Source of the DNA: Xylophilus ampelinus
GTDB taxonomy: Bacteria > Pseudomonadota > Gammaproteobacteria > Burkholderiales > Burkholderiaceae_C
Reading direction: 5' to 3'
Assembly: GCF_003217575.1 (NCBI RefSeq)
Contig: NZ_QJTC01000005.1
Coordinates: forward strand, 62,001 to 126,000
Length of the DNA: 64,000 bases
The position numbers and the translations under genes are program-made. Positions 12,431 to 22,217 of the stretch are shown piece by piece (within the stretch, counting starts at the first letter, position 1; each line of letters begins with the position of its first letter). Under the pieces are notes generated by a model. That model was not told where the DNA came from. It did no database searches and saw only the letters and a list, made by a program, of their open reading frames with translations.

Positions 12431-12976
12431 ATGGCCGTCCGAGAAATCCTCAAAATGGGCGATCCGCGCCTGCTGCGCGTGGCGCCCCCAGTACCGCCCG
12501 ATGCTTTCGGAAGCGAAGCGCTGGACACGCTCATCGGGGACATGTTCGAGACGATGCAGGCGGTCGAAGGCGCCGGGCTGGCGGCACCTCAGATCGGCGT
12601 CGATCTGCAACTGGTGATCTTCGGCACCGATGCACCCGACGTCCGTTATCCCGATGCGCCGGTGGTGCCCCGAACGGTGCTGCTCAACCCGTCGATCGAG
12701 CCGCTCGGCCCTGACGAGGAGGACGGATGGGAAGGTTGCTTGTCGGTGCCGGGCCTGCGGGGCGTAGTGCCCCGCTGGTCGCGCATCCGCTACACCGGTG
12801 TCGATCCGCAGGGCAGGCCGATCGACCGCACGGTGGACGGCTTCCATGCCCGTGTCGTTCAGCACGAGTGCGACCATCTGGTCGGCAAGCTCTATCCGAT
12901 GCGGGTGCGGGACTTCAGCCGGTTCGGCTTCACCGAGGTGCTGTTCCCGGGCCTGGACTCGTCCGACGACGATTGA
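12431..12976 (+). CDS. def: Peptide deformylase
   Basis: Removes the formyl group from the N-terminal methionine of new proteins. The 181-residue product has all three motifs: [10 protein letters not shown] at 47-56, EGCLS at 101-105 (Cys103 metal ligand) and HECDH at 145-149 (two His metal ligands and the catalytic Glu). The ATG at 12431 matches the family N terminus ([14 protein letters not shown]). It is not next to fmt here, so this may be the second deformylase of the genome, as many Burkholderiales have more than one. It is transcribed away from the DUF454 gene. Confidence 0.96.
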   Translation: MAVREILKMGDPRLLRVAPPVPPDAFGSEALDTLIGDMFETMQAVEGAGLAAPQIGVDLQLVIFGTDAPDVRYPDAPVVPRTVLLNPSIEPLGPDEEDGWEGCLSVPGLRGVVPRWSRIRYTGVDPQGRPIDRTVDGFHARVVQHECDHLVGKLYPMRVRDFSRFGFTEVLFPGLDSSDDD

Positions 12977-13011
12977 CATTCGACACGACCGACTTGGAGA
13001 AAGAACACGCC

Positions 13012-14064
13012 ATGCCGCACTTCCGCCTGATTCCTTTTTTCCGCCAGGCTCTCGTCGCGTCAGCGCTGGCCACCGCGGCCGTGCTTGCCGCGCCGGCGGC
13101 GCATGCAGGCAAGACGCTGGACGCCGTCAGGCAGCGGGGCACGGTGAACTGCGGCGTGACCAACGGCGTGGCCGGCTTCTCGGCACCCGACTCCAAGGGC
13201 GGGTGGTCTGGCCTCGACGTCGACACCTGCCGAGCGGTCGCCGCGGCGGTGCTGGGCGATGCCAGGAAGGTCAATTTCGTGCCGCTGAACGCGCAACAGC
13301 GATTCTCGGCCCTGCAGGCCGGCGAGATCGACATCCTCGCCCGCAACACCAGTTGGACGCTCGCCCGCGACGCGTCGCTGGGCCTGCAGTTCACCACCAT
13401 CACCTACTACGACGGCCAGGGTTTCCTGGTGCCGAAGAAGCTGAAGATCACCAGCGCCCGGCAGCTCAAGGGCGCCGAGATCTGCACCCAGTCAGGCACC
13501 ACCAACGAGAAGAACGTCGCGGACTATTTCCGCGCCCAGAACATCAAGGTCAAGACGGTGGTGTTCGAGAACTTCGAGACCTCGTTCAAGGCCTTCTTCT
13601 CCGGCCGTTGCCAGGTGTTCACAACCGATGCGTCGGCCCTGGCCGGCCTGCGCAACAAGGAAGCGAAGAACCCCGACGACTATGTGATCCTGCCCGAATT
13701 GATCTCCAAGGAACCGCTCGCACCCGCGGTGCGCCGGGGCGACGACGAGTGGTTCACCATCGTGAAGTGGGTGCCCAACGCGCTGATCGAGGCCGAGGAG
13801 CTGGGGCTGACCCGGGCCGGCGTGGACGCCGCCCGTACCAGCAGCCATGACCCGGCCGCCCAGAGGCTCCTGGGCACCGGCGAAGACACCGGCATGCTGC
13901 TGGGCCTGGACAAGGACTGGGCCTTCCGCGCGATCAAGGCGGTCGGCAACTACGGCGAGATGTTCGAGCGCAACGTGGGCCCGAAATCCGTGCTGCAGCT
14001 TCCGCGCGGCGTGAACCGGCTCTGGAACCAGGGCGGGCTGATGTACGCACTGCCGGTGCGCTGA
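13012..14064 (+). CDS. aapJ: Periplasmic general amino-acid-binding protein (AapJ-like)
   Basis: Solute-binding subunit of a polar amino-acid ABC importer. The 350-residue precursor has a signal peptide of about 32 residues ending AHA, then the family-3 binding fold: TLDAVRQRGTVNCGVT, GFSAPDSKGGWSGLDVD, TTITYYDGQGFLVP and DEWFTIVKWVPNALIEAEE. The long form with the C-terminal VLQLPRGVNRLWNQGGLMYA segment is typical of AapJ/BztA rather than the shorter glutamine or histidine binders. GGAGAAAG lies about 9 bases upstream. The two permease genes follow. Confidence 0.93.
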   Translation: MPHFRLIPFFRQALVASALATAAVLAAPAAHAGKTLDAVRQRGTVNCGVTNGVAGFSAPDSKGGWSGLDVDTCRAVAAAVLGDARKVNFVPLNAQQRFSALQAGEIDILARNTSWTLARDASLGLQFTTITYYDGQGFLVPKKLKITSARQLKGAEICTQSGTTNEKNVADYFRAQNIKVKTVVFENFETSFKAFFSGRCQVFTTDASALAGLRNKEAKNPDDYVILPELISKEPLAPAVRRGDDEWFTIVKWVPNALIEAEELGLTRAGVDAARTSSHDPAAQRLLGTGEDTGMLLGLDKDWAFRAIKAVGNYGEMFERNVGPKSVLQLPRGVNRLWNQGGLMYALPVR

Positions 14065-14122
14065 TGCACGCGAGGCGCGCCGTGGCCGCATCGCATCCGG
14101 TGGACCCGGCGAGGCGTTCGGC

Positions 14123-15115
14123 ATGAATCGCATGCCGCGCGCCACGGTGTGGGCCTGGACGGCGCAATTGCTCCTGCTGGCGGTGCTGCTGGCCAGTGTG
14201 TCCGTACTGGTCGGCCATGCGTTCGACGTGCTGCGGGCACGCGGCATCCGGTCGGGTTTCGATTTCCTATTGCAGCCCGCGGGTTTCGAGGTGGGCGAGG
14301 GCTGGCTCGACTATTCGGCCGGCCAGCCGTTCTGGCGCGCCTTTCTCGCGGGCCTGATCAACACGGTTCGGGCCGCGGTTCCGGCCGCAGTGCTGGCGCT
14401 GTTACTGGGCACGCTGCTCGGCATCGGCCGGCTGGCGCCCCATCTGCTGGTGCGTGGTATCGGCACCGCGTATGTCGAGGCGCTGCGCAACGTGCCGCTG
14501 TTGGTGCAGTTGCTGATGCTGTACTTCGCCCTGACCCAGTTGCTGCCGGACGCGAGCGATGCGGCGCAGCCGCTGCCCGGTATCTGGATCAGCAAGAGCG
14601 GCCTGTCGCTGCCCTGGCCGGTGACCGAGGCCGGCCGTTGGTGGCCGCATGCGATCGAATGGCCGGAGCGCACGGTGTTCAACGTGAGCGGCGGCGCGTC
14701 GCTCACGCCGGAGTACCTGGCGATCGTCTGGGCGCTGGGCTTCTACACCGCCGCATTCGTGGCCGAGATCGTCCGGGCCGGGATCGGGTCGGTGTCGGAC
14801 GGCCAGAACGATGCCGCACGGGCGATGGGGTTCACGCCGTTCCAGCAGCTGCAGGTGGTTGTCCTGCCGCAGGCCTTGCGGGTCATCGTGCCGGCGCTCA
14901 CTAACCAACTGCTGAGCTTGGTCAAGAACTCGTCGCTGGCGGTAGCGGTGGGCTATCCCGAACTGGTGTCGGTCTCCAACACGTCGCTCAACTCGACCGG
15001 GCGGGCGTTCGAATGCATCGCGGTGGTGATGGCGGTGTATTTGCTGCTGTCGCTGTTGATTTCGGCAGGCATGAACCTCTACAACCGCCGGGTGGCACTG
15101 CGGGGGTGGTCGTGA
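14123..15115 (+). CDS. aapQ: Amino-acid ABC transporter permease (AapQ-like)
   Basis: Inner-membrane subunit of the polar amino-acid importer, 330 residues. Hydrophobic helices begin near residue 13; a long periplasmic or loop insert lies between residues about 150 and 195 as in AapQ/BztB. The cytoplasmic EAA loop that contacts the ATPase is clear: EIVRAGIGSVSDGQNDAARAMGF, followed by LPQALRVIVPALTNQ and LVKNSSLAVAVGYPEL. It lies 58 bases after the binding-protein gene and overlaps the next permease by four bases. Confidence 0.93.
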   Translation: MNRMPRATVWAWTAQLLLLAVLLASVSVLVGHAFDVLRARGIRSGFDFLLQPAGFEVGEGWLDYSAGQPFWRAFLAGLINTVRAAVPAAVLALLLGTLLGIGRLAPHLLVRGIGTAYVEALRNVPLLVQLLMLYFALTQLLPDASDAAQPLPGIWISKSGLSLPWPVTEAGRWWPHAIEWPERTVFNVSGGASLTPEYLAIVWALGFYTAAFVAEIVRAGIGSVSDGQNDAARAMGFTPFQQLQVVVLPQALRVIVPALTNQLLSLVKNSSLAVAVGYPELVSVSNTSLNSTGRAFECIAVVMAVYLLLSLLISAGMNLYNRRVALRGWS

Positions 15116-16146
15116 GGCGGGCGGCCGCGGCGACCGACTGGCGAGCCGATCTGTTCGGCGGCCCGGTACGCACCGTGTGCACCCTGGGGCTGGTCGCCGC
15201 CCTGGTGTGGATCGCCTGGCAGGCGATCGCATGGGGCGGCGTGGACGCGGTGTTCCGGCCCGATGCCGAGGCCTGCCGTGCCGCCACCCACCATGCCTGC
15301 TGGGGGGTGATCGTCGAGAAATGGCGGTCCTTGCTGTTCGGCCGCTATCCGTTCGACCAGCAGTGGCGCCCGGCCTCCGCCTTGACCGTGCTGTTGGCGT
15401 TGCTGGCTGCGAGCGCGTGGCCCCGGTGGTGGCGCTGGCAGCTGGTGCCGGCCTGGATCGTAGGCATCGCGGTGTTCACCCTGCTCATGCGCGGCGGATG
15501 GGGCGGGCTGGAAGTGGTGCCGACCGGGCGCTGGGGTGGCCTGCCGCTGACGGTGGCGCTGGCCGTTTTCTCGCTGGGCACGGCGTTTCCGATCGGGTTG
15601 GCTCTGGCGCTGGGCCGGCGCTCGCAGTTGCCGGTGGTGCGCACTCTGTGCGCGAGCTACATCGAGCTGATCCGCGGCGTGCCGCTGATCTCGGTGCTGT
15701 TCATGACCTCGTTCCTGGTTCCGCTGTTGGTGCCGCAGGCGTTCCAGCCCGACGTGCTGCTGCGGGTGCTGGCCGGCATGGCCCTTTTCACGGCCGCCTA
15801 CCTGGCCGAGATCGTCCGGGGCGGCCTGCAGGCGGTGCCGCGCGGCCAGGTGGACGCCGCCGTCGCGCTGGGCATGCGGCGCTGGCAGGTCCAGCGGACG
15901 GTGCTGCTGCCGCAAGCGCTGCGCGTGGTGGTGCCGGCGCTCGTCAATGCGGTGATCGGCACCTTGAAGGACACATCCCTGGTCACGGTGGTCGGTTTGT
16001 TCGAACTGACCGGTGCCCTGGGGCTGGCCCTGGGCGGCGACCCGGTGTGGCGGCCGTTCTATCTCGAGGGCTATCTGTTCCTCGCGGCCGTCTACTGGGT
16101 CATGTGCTTCGGCCTCTCGCGCTACGGCCGCTGGCTGGAGCGGTGA
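15112..16146 (+). CDS. aapM: Amino-acid ABC transporter permease (AapM-like)
   Basis: Second inner-membrane subunit of the importer, 344 residues. The GTG at 15112 overlaps the TGA of the previous gene (GTGA), which fits translational coupling. The N-terminal half has a long insert with extra helices before the core permease, as in AapM/BztC, and the EAA loop reads EIVRGGLQAVPRGQVDAAVALGM, then LPQALRVVVPALVNAVIGTLKDTSLVTVVG. A gene for the ATPase (aapP) would be expected next but a reverse-strand doxX gene is there instead, so the importer must borrow an ATPase from elsewhere in the genome or be non-functional. Confidence 0.92.
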   Translation: MRRAAAATDWRADLFGGPVRTVCTLGLVAALVWIAWQAIAWGGVDAVFRPDAEACRAATHHACWGVIVEKWRSLLFGRYPFDQQWRPASALTVLLALLAASAWPRWWRWQLVPAWIVGIAVFTLLMRGGWGGLEVVPTGRWGGLPLTVALAVFSLGTAFPIGLALALGRRSQLPVVRTLCASYIELIRGVPLISVLFMTSFLVPLLVPQAFQPDVLLRVLAGMALFTAAYLAEIVRGGLQAVPRGQVDAAVALGMRRWQVQRTVLLPQALRVVVPALVNAVIGTLKDTSLVTVVGLFELTGALGLALGGDPVWRPFYLEGYLFLAAVYWVMCFGLSRYGRWLER

Positions 16147-16225
16147 GAGCCACTCCTCGGCATGGCATCCGAAAAGCCGACAGTCGCGCCGATCTTCCGA
16201 TGCCCGCCGAGGCGGCTGTGCGGTA

Positions 16226-16630
16226 TCAGTTCAGCTTGCCACCGGTGCCACCAACGCTGAAGCGTCCTGCACCGAGAAACGCCACCGCCAGTGCGCCGAA
16301 CAGGAACATGCCCTGCAGTTCCAGCTTCCAGCCGCCCATGTTGTTGAGCGCGCCCAGGTCCTTCATGTGCGCCAGGAACAGGGCGAACAGCATGTTCACC
16401 ACGATGATCCACGCCGCGGGCCGGGTGAAGATGCCCACGATCAGCAGCAGCGGCGCTACCACCTCGCCGATGTAGACGAGATAGGCCAGCTCGGCCGGCA
16501 GGCCGTGCGACGACAGCATGCCGGCGATGCCGCCCACGCCAGCGCCGATTTTGGCGATGCCATGCAGCAGGATGAGAATGCCCACGCTCAGGCGCAGTAC
16601 GAGCTTGCCGGTGTCTTCGGAACGGACCAT
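16226..16630 (-). CDS. DoxX family membrane protein
   Basis: A 134-residue inner-membrane protein with four hydrophobic helices. The ATG at 16630 has AGGGAAAA upstream on the reverse strand and starts the family pattern (KLVLRLSVGILILLHGIAKI, then GGWKLELQGMFLFGALAVAFLGAGRFS). The DoxX family is loosely linked to redox or quinone metabolism, but no specific role can be given. It converges on the permease operon with 79 bases between stops. Confidence 0.88.
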   Translation of the reverse strand: MVRSEDTGKLVLRLSVGILILLHGIAKIGAGVGGIAGMLSSHGLPAELAYLVYIGEVVAPLLLIVGIFTRPAAWIIVVNMLFALFLAHMKDLGALNNMGGWKLELQGMFLFGALAVAFLGAGRFSVGGTGGKLN

Positions 16631-16917
16631 GTGAATTTTCCCTAGTCTTGTGTGTTGTACGGCCCGCGTCATCGCGTGCCTCTTGCGGCGCACGGACGGG
16701 CAAACGATGTGCCCATGCGCCACAGGGCGCGACCATAGCGCAAACCGCGACGGTTCGGGAAGAGGCTGCGAAAGGCGGGTTTCCCGGTCTCGTGCAATCC
16801 GGTAGGCATCGGTGCGGTGTTTACAATCCCGGCACGCCGCGCGCCTCGCTCTGCAGATAGCTTCCAGGTGCATCGAATCCGCTGTCCGCTATCCACCCGT
16901 CTACCTCTCGCATTCCA
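16631..16917 (+). promoter_or_regulatory. Divergent intergenic region; candidate promoter of the rhamnose operon
   Basis: This 287-base gap separates the reverse doxX gene from the forward polysaccharide-precursor operon. A TACAAT -10-like box lies at 16822-16827 in a locally AT-rich stretch (GTGTTTACAATC), about 90 bases before the DUF2304 start. No convincing -35 box could be chosen. No JUMPstart/ops motif was found here. The doxX side has only its ribosome site as a recognisable signal. Confidence 0.35.
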
Positions 16918-17277
16918 ATGAGCAGCCTTCAAATCACGACAACCCTGTTAGGCGTCGGGCTTGCTGCCGTCATTCTGCTGCTCGTGCGCAGGGACCATAT
17001 GTACGTGTTGCACGGTCTGTTCTGGATCGGCGTAGCCGGCTGTGCGGCGCTGCTGGGCATATGGCCGAGGCTGATCGATCGCCTGGCGGCGCTGGTGGGC
17101 ATCAGCTATCCACCGGCACTGCTGTTGCTGGGTGTTTCCATCGTGTTGTTCGTCAAGGCACTGCATACGGATATGGTGAACACCCGCATCGAGCGCGGCC
17201 TGCGTCTGCTCAACCAGCGCATTGCGATCTTCGAGTTGGAACGCGAAGGGCGATCGCCCCCGCACGACAAGGGCTGA
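16918..17277 (+). CDS. DUF2304 small membrane protein
   Basis: A 119-residue inner-membrane protein with three hydrophobic helices (residues about 6-24, 30-48 and 62-82) and a charged C-terminal tail (VNTRIERGLRLLNQRIAIFELEREG) that may form a short coiled coil. The pattern matches the DUF2304 family, often found beside glycosyltransferase or polysaccharide genes. No biochemical role is established. It is the first gene before rfbB, 50 bases upstream, so it probably belongs to the same transcript and to surface polysaccharide assembly. Confidence 0.72.
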   Translation: MSSLQITTTLLGVGLAAVILLLVRRDHMYVLHGLFWIGVAGCAALLGIWPRLIDRLAALVGISYPPALLLLGVSIVLFVKALHTDMVNTRIERGLRLLNQRIAIFELEREGRSPPHDKG

Positions 17278-17327
17278 CGCGCGGCGACCGAGCCGACGCG
17301 CACTCCTAGACATCAGGACTTAGCGAC

Positions 17328-18404
17328 ATGACGATTTTGGTGACCGGCGGTGCCGGCTTCATTGGTGCGAACTTTGTGCTCGACTGGGTCGATGCGACCG
17401 ACGAGACCGTCGTCAATGTAGACAAGCTGACCTACGCGGGCAACCTGCAGAACCTCGCCGGTATCGAAGGACAGACGCAGCACGTCTTCGTGCAGGGCGA
17501 TATCGGCGACCGCGGTCGGATGGATGGCCTGCTGCGGCGACACCGGCCCCGGGCCGTGTTGAACTTCGCGGCCGAAAGCCATGTCGACCGTTCGATCCAC
17601 GGGCCGGGCGACTTCATCCAGACCAACGTGGTCGGCACCTTCCATCTGCTGGAATCGGTGCGCGCCTATTGGACCTCGCTCGACGCGGCGGACGCGGCGT
17701 CCTTCCGCCTGCTGCACGTATCGACCGACGAGGTGTACGGCACCCTGGGCGCGGCCGATCCGGCGTTCACCGAAACCCACGGCTACGAGCCCAACAGCCC
17801 GTACAGCGCCAGCAAGGCCGCCAGCGACCATCTGGTCCGCGCGTGGCACCACACCTACGGCCTGCCGGTGCTCACCACCAACTGCAGCAACAACTACGGG
17901 CCGTTCCACTTTCCGGAGAAGCTGATTCCGCTTGTGATCACCCACGCATTGGCAGGCAATCCCCTGCCGATCTACGGCGACGGCCTGCAGGTGCGCGACT
18001 GGCTCTACGTGCGCGACCATTGCAGCGCGATCCGCTGCGTGTTGGAGGCCGGAAAGCTGGGCGAAACCTACAACGTCGGTGGCTGGAACGAGAAGACCAA
18101 CATCGAGATCGTGCGCACCATCTGCGCGCTGCTGGACGAATTGCGCCCCCGTGCCGACGGCAAGCCCTACGCCGAGCAGATCACCTATGTGAAGGACCGC
18201 CCGGGCCACGACCGGCGCTACGCGATCGACGCCCGCAAGATCGAGCGCGAACTGGGCTGGAAGCCTGCCGAAACCTTCGACACCGGCATCCGCAAGACGG
18301 TGCAGTGGTACCTGAACCATGCGCAGTGGGTGGCGGATGTGCAGACCGGCGCCTACCGCGACTGGGTCGCGCGGCAGTACGCACCGGCGGTGGTGCCCGC
18401 GTGA
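17328..18404 (+). CDS. rfbB: dTDP-glucose 4,6-dehydratase
   Basis: Second step of dTDP-L-rhamnose synthesis: dTDP-glucose to dTDP-4-keto-6-deoxyglucose. 358 residues, extended SDR fold. NAD-binding GGAGFIG at 7-13, the STDEVYG active-site loop at 132-138 and catalytic Tyr159-x3-Lys163 (YSASK) are all present. Family text such as [12 protein letters not shown] and [18 protein letters not shown] is intact. The stop overlaps the start of rfbD by one base. Confidence 0.97.
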   Translation: MTILVTGGAGFIGANFVLDWVDATDETVVNVDKLTYAGNLQNLAGIEGQTQHVFVQGDIGDRGRMDGLLRRHRPRAVLNFAAESHVDRSIHGPGDFIQTNVVGTFHLLESVRAYWTSLDAADAASFRLLHVSTDEVYGTLGAADPAFTETHGYEPNSPYSASKAASDHLVRAWHHTYGLPVLTTNCSNNYGPFHFPEKLIPLVITHALAGNPLPIYGDGLQVRDWLYVRDHCSAIRCVLEAGKLGETYNVGGWNEKTNIEIVRTICALLDELRPRADGKPYAEQITYVKDRPGHDRRYAIDARKIERELGWKPAETFDTGIRKTVQWYLNHAQWVADVQTGAYRDWVARQYAPAVVPA

Positions 18405-19297
18405 TGCGCATCCTGCTGCTGGGCGGCACGGGCCAGGTCGGTTGGGAGCTGCAGCGTAGCCTGGCGACGTTGGGCGAGGTGACGACGCTGCCGCGTAGCG
18501 CGGTGGACCTCGAGAATCCGGACACGCTGGCAGAAGCGGTGCGCGCGGTACGGCCCGATGTGATCGTGAGCGCGGCCGCCCATACCGCCGTCGACAAGGC
18601 GGAGAGCGAAGCGGAGCGTGCGCATCGCATCAATGCCGAGGCGCCGGGCGTGCTGGCAGAAGAGGCGGCACGCCTCGGCGCGCTGCTGGTGCATTACAGC
18701 ACCGACTATGTTTTCGACGGAGGCGGTACCCGGCCCTGGTCGGAAGCGGACACGACCGGTCCCCTGTCGGTCTATGGCAGCACCAAGCTGGAGGGCGAGC
18801 AGCGCATCCAGGCCAGCGGTTGCCGTCACATGATCTTTCGTACCAGTTGGGTGTATGCCGCGCGGGGCGGCAACTTCGCCAGGACCATGCTGCGGCTCGC
18901 CCGCGACCGGGAGCGGCTGACGGTCATTGACGACCAGTGGGGCGCTCCTACCGGCGCCGACCTGATCGCGGACGTGACGGCGCATGCGATCCGCGGAGTC
19001 GAATACCATGGCGCTCCCGCCGGGCTCTACCACCTCGTAGCAGGCGGCGAGACGACGTGGCACGGCTACGCTTCTCACGTGATCGCGCAGGCCCGAGTGC
19101 TGCAGCCCGATATGCCGCTGGCCGCCCACGACATCGCGGCGGTGCCGACCAGCGCGTTTCCGACGCCTGCCCGTCGCCCTGCGAACTCCCGCATGGATAC
19201 CACCCGGCTGCAGCAGGCTTTCCAACTGAGGCTGCCTGCATGGCAAGCCGGCGTCGACCGGATGCTGGCCGAGATTCTGGAGACTCCGAACCGATGA
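18404..19297 (+). CDS. rfbD: dTDP-4-dehydrorhamnose reductase
   Basis: Last step of dTDP-L-rhamnose synthesis, reducing dTDP-4-keto-rhamnose with NAD(P)H. 297 residues. GGTGQVG at 7-13 binds the nucleotide; STDYVFDG and Tyr124-x3-Lys128 (YGSTK) form the active site; FRTSWVY and [14 protein letters not shown] are family blocks. The ATG at 18404 shares its A with the rfbB stop; an in-frame GTG directly before it (18401) is also possible. The gene overlaps rfbA by four bases. Confidence 0.96.
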   Translation: MRILLLGGTGQVGWELQRSLATLGEVTTLPRSAVDLENPDTLAEAVRAVRPDVIVSAAAHTAVDKAESEAERAHRINAEAPGVLAEEAARLGALLVHYSTDYVFDGGGTRPWSEADTTGPLSVYGSTKLEGEQRIQASGCRHMIFRTSWVYAARGGNFARTMLRLARDRERLTVIDDQWGAPTGADLIADVTAHAIRGVEYHGAPAGLYHLVAGGETTWHGYASHVIAQARVLQPDMPLAAHDIAAVPTSAFPTPARRPANSRMDTTRLQQAFQLRLPAWQAGVDRMLAEILETPNR

Positions 19298-20184
19298 CGA
19301 CACAACGCAAAGGCATCGTGCTGGCCGGTGGCTCAGGCACCCGGCTGCACCCCGCCACACTGGCGATCAGCAAGCAGCTGCTGCCGGTCTACGACAAGCC
19401 GATGATCTATTACCCGTTGAGCACGCTGATGCTGGCGGGCATCCGTGACATCCTGGTTATCAGCACGCCGCAGGACACGCCGCGCTTCCAGCAACTGCTG
19501 GGCGATGGCGCCCAGTGGGGTCTCAACCTGCAGTACGCGGTACAGCCCAGCCCGGACGGTCTGGCGCAGGCCTTCGTCATAGGCGAGCAGTTCCTGGCCG
19601 GCGCGCCGAGCGCGCTGGTCCTGGGCGACAACATCTTCCACGGACACGATTTCCAGGTGCTGCTGGAAGATGCCGACGCCCGGCGGACGGGGGCCACGGT
19701 CTTCGCATACCACGTGCAGGACCCCGAGCGTTACGGCGTGGTGGATTTCGACGCGGACGGCCGCGCGACCAGCATCGAGGAAAAGCCGGCCAAGCCCAAG
19801 AGCCAATACGCGGTGACCGGCCTTTATTTCTACGACAACCAGGTGGTGGATGTGGCCAAGACGGTCAAGCCGAGTGCCCGCGGCGAGCTGGAGATCACGG
19901 CCGTCAACCAGCACTACCTCGAGAACCAGGCGCTCAAGGTTCAGATCATGCAGCGCGGCTATGCCTGGCTCGACACCGGCACCCACGAGAGCCTGTTGGA
20001 GGCTGGCCAGTTCATCGCTACCCTGGAACAGCGCCAGGGACAGAAGATCGCGTGCCCCGAGGAGATCGCCTGGCGCAACGGCTTCATCACGGCCGAACAA
20101 TTCGAGCGACTGGCTCAACCGCTCACAAAGAACGGCTACGGCCAATACATGCTGCGCTTGCTGAAGGAAAAAATCGTCAAATGA
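19294..20184 (+). CDS. rfbA: Glucose-1-phosphate thymidylyltransferase
   Basis: First step of the rhamnose pathway: glucose-1-phosphate plus dTTP to dTDP-glucose. 296 residues. The nucleotide-binding [11 protein letters not shown] begins at residue 12, then [25 protein letters not shown] and the [20 protein letters not shown] block. Length and sequence are typical. It overlaps both neighbours by four bases (ATGA), so rfbBDAC is translated as one coupled unit. Confidence 0.97.
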   Translation: MTTQRKGIVLAGGSGTRLHPATLAISKQLLPVYDKPMIYYPLSTLMLAGIRDILVISTPQDTPRFQQLLGDGAQWGLNLQYAVQPSPDGLAQAFVIGEQFLAGAPSALVLGDNIFHGHDFQVLLEDADARRTGATVFAYHVQDPERYGVVDFDADGRATSIEEKPAKPKSQYAVTGLYFYDNQVVDVAKTVKPSARGELEITAVNQHYLENQALKVQIMQRGYAWLDTGTHESLLEAGQFIATLEQRQGQKIACPEEIAWRNGFITAEQFERLAQPLTKNGYGQYMLRLLKEKIVK

Positions 20185-20729
20185 AGGTCATCGCCACGTC
20201 CATCCCCGAAGTCCTGATTCTGGAGCCGAAAGTTTTCGGCGATTCGCGGGGTTTTTTCTTCGAGAGCTTCAACCACCGGGCATTCGAAGCCGCGGTCGGG
20301 CACACCGTCTCGTTCGTACAGGACAACCACAGTCGCAGTGCGCAAGGCGTTCTGCGCGGCCTGCACTACCAGCTTCGCCAGGCGCAAGGCAAACTGGTGC
20401 GCGTGGTGCGCGGCGCGGTGTACGACGTGGCGGTGGACATCCGCAAGCAGTCGAAGACCTTCGGCCAGTGGGTCGGCGTGCAGTTGAGCGAAGAGAACCA
20501 GCGTCAGATGTGGGTGCCGCCAGGCTTCGCGCACGGGTTTCTGGTAACCAGCGAATCGGCGGATTTCCTCTACAAGACGACCGACTACTACGCGCCGGAA
20601 TTCGAGCGCTGCATCGCCTGGAACGACCCGAAGCTCGCGATCCCGTGGCCTTTGCAGGGTTGTCAGGCGCAGCTTTCCGGCAAGGACGCGGCGGCACAGG
20701 CGTTTCGTGACGCCGACGTCTTCGAGTAA
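20181..20729 (+). CDS. rfbC: dTDP-4-dehydrorhamnose 3,5-epimerase
   Basis: Third step of the rhamnose pathway, a double epimerisation at C3 and C5. 182 residues, cupin-like fold. Family blocks are [35 protein letters not shown] with the catalytic His, [20 protein letters not shown] and [10 protein letters not shown]. It starts inside the end of rfbA and its own end overlaps the proposed manC start. Confidence 0.97.
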   Translation: MKVIATSIPEVLILEPKVFGDSRGFFFESFNHRAFEAAVGHTVSFVQDNHSRSAQGVLRGLHYQLRQAQGKLVRVVRGAVYDVAVDIRKQSKTFGQWVGVQLSEENQRQMWVPPGFAHGFLVTSESADFLYKTTDYYAPEFERCIAWNDPKLAIPWPLQGCQAQLSGKDAAAQAFRDADVFE

Positions 20730-22197
20730 GCGCCCGGTGCCTGCGCAACGTCTGGTTCCCGTGGTGCTGTGCGGGGGCAGTGGGAGCCGGCTGTGGCCGC
20801 TCTCGCGCGAGAGCCAGCCAAAGCAGTTCCTGGCACTCACCGGGGCCGAGACGATGCTGCAGCAGACGGTGCGGCGGACGGACGGTCTGCCACCTTCGGA
20901 GGTGGTGGTCGACAGCGCGCCGATCGTGGTCTGCAACGAAGCCCACCGCTTCATGGCGGCCCAGCAGCTCGCGGCCGTCGGGGTACGGACCGACCGGATT
21001 CTGCTGGAGAGTGGTGGCCGCAACACCGCGCCTGCGTTGACGCTCGCGGCCCTGCTGGCCCGCCGGGAGGATGCCGATCCCCTGCTGTTGGTGATGCCGG
21101 CGGATCATGCGGTGGCAGACGTTCCGGGGTTGCAGGCCGCGGTCCTCGCCGCGCTCGACGCCTGCGCCTCCGGCGCCATGTGTACGTTCGGCGTGGTGCC
21201 GGTGCGGCCCGAAACCGGCTACGGGTACATCCGCCGAGGGGCGGCGCACGGCGGTGGGCTGTTCGGCATCGCCAGCTTCGCCGAGAAGCCCGACTCGGCA
21301 CACGCGCAACAGTACCTGGCGTCGGGTGAATACCTGTGGAACAGCGGAATGTTCATGGTCCGGTCGAGTGTTTGGCTCGCGGCCATCGCCCGCTACCGTG
21401 CGGACATCTCCGAGGCCTGCATCGACGCCATGGCGGCGGCTGCGCAGGACGGCGATTTCGTGCGACCGGATGCGCAGGCCTGGTCGGCGTGCCCCTCCGA
21501 TTCGATCGACTATGCGGTCATGGAGCGGCTGCCACGCAACCCCGAACTGGGCATCGCGGCGCGTGTCGTGCCGCTGGATGCCGGCTGGTCGGACGTGGGA
21601 GCGTGGGATGCGCTGTGGCAGCTGCGGCCGCATGATCCGCACGGCAATGCCCGTGTCGGCGACACCCTGATGCTGCATTCGACCGATTGCCTGGTCATGG
21701 CCAGCGGGCGGCTGGTGGCCGGCATCGGCCTGCGCAATCTGGTGATCGTCGAAACCCCGGACGCGGTACTGGTCGCCGACAAGACGCGGGTGCAGGAAGT
21801 GCGGGACATGGTCGCGCAGCTCAAGGCCAGCGGGCATGCGTCGGCCAATACGCACCGCAAGGTCCAGCGGCCCTGGGGCTGGTACGACAGCATCGATCAG
21901 GGCGAGCGTTTTCAGGTGAAGCGCATCGTGGTGCATCCCGGCGCGAGCCTCAGCCTGCAGCTGCACCACCACCGGGCCGAGCACTGGGTGGTGGTGAAGG
22001 GGATCGCGCGGATCACCAATGGCGACCGCGCGTTCGTTCTGCGCGAGAACGAGTCGACCTACATTCCGCGCGGTCACAAACACCGGCTGGCCAATCCGGG
22101 ACCGGAGCCTTTGGAGATCATCGAAGTGCAGTCCGGGGACTACCTGGGCGAGGACGACATCGTGCGCTTCGAGGACGACTATGACCGCATGGCCTGA
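20707..22197 (+). CDS. manC: Mannose-1-phosphate guanylyltransferase / mannose-6-phosphate isomerase
   Basis: A 496-residue bifunctional enzyme giving GDP-mannose. The N-terminal transferase has GGSGSRLWPLSRESQPKQF and FAEKPD; the C-terminal cupin isomerase has RPWGWYDSIDQGERFQVK and the metal-site LQLHHHRAEHWVVV, ending RFEDDYDRM as usual. The GTG at 20707 overlaps rfbC by 23 bases; another in-frame GTG at 20737 with GAGTAAG upstream is equally possible. No phosphomannomutase gene is in the window. It closes the forward precursor operon and converges on a glycosyltransferase gene. Confidence 0.95.
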   Translation: MTPTSSSKRPVPAQRLVPVVLCGGSGSRLWPLSRESQPKQFLALTGAETMLQQTVRRTDGLPPSEVVVDSAPIVVCNEAHRFMAAQQLAAVGVRTDRILLESGGRNTAPALTLAALLARREDADPLLLVMPADHAVADVPGLQAAVLAALDACASGAMCTFGVVPVRPETGYGYIRRGAAHGGGLFGIASFAEKPDSAHAQQYLASGEYLWNSGMFMVRSSVWLAAIARYRADISEACIDAMAAAAQDGDFVRPDAQAWSACPSDSIDYAVMERLPRNPELGIAARVVPLDAGWSDVGAWDALWQLRPHDPHGNARVGDTLMLHSTDCLVMASGRLVAGIGLRNLVIVETPDAVLVADKTRVQEVRDMVAQLKASGHASANTHRKVQRPWGWYDSIDQGERFQVKRIVVHPGASLSLQLHHHRAEHWVVVKGIARITNGDRAFVLRENESTYIPRGHKHRLANPGPEPLEIIEVQSGDYLGEDDIVRFEDDYDRMA

Positions 22198-22201
22198 TGA
22201 C

Positions 22202-22217
22202 GGGGGCTCAGCGCCCC
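22202..22217. terminator. GC hairpin between convergent operons
   Basis: GGGGGC at 22202-22207 and GCCCCC at 22212-22217 form a strong stem with a four-base loop just after the manC stop and over the last codons of the convergent glycosyltransferase gene. It could stop transcription from both sides, but there is no T-tract on either strand, so only a weak case can be made. Confidence 0.35.

Noticed and set aside
12292-12543. Upstream extension of the reverse DUF454 frame
   Set aside because: The extra 84 residues are Arg/Ser-rich, not family-like, and would overlap the def gene start; the ATG at 12291 fits better.
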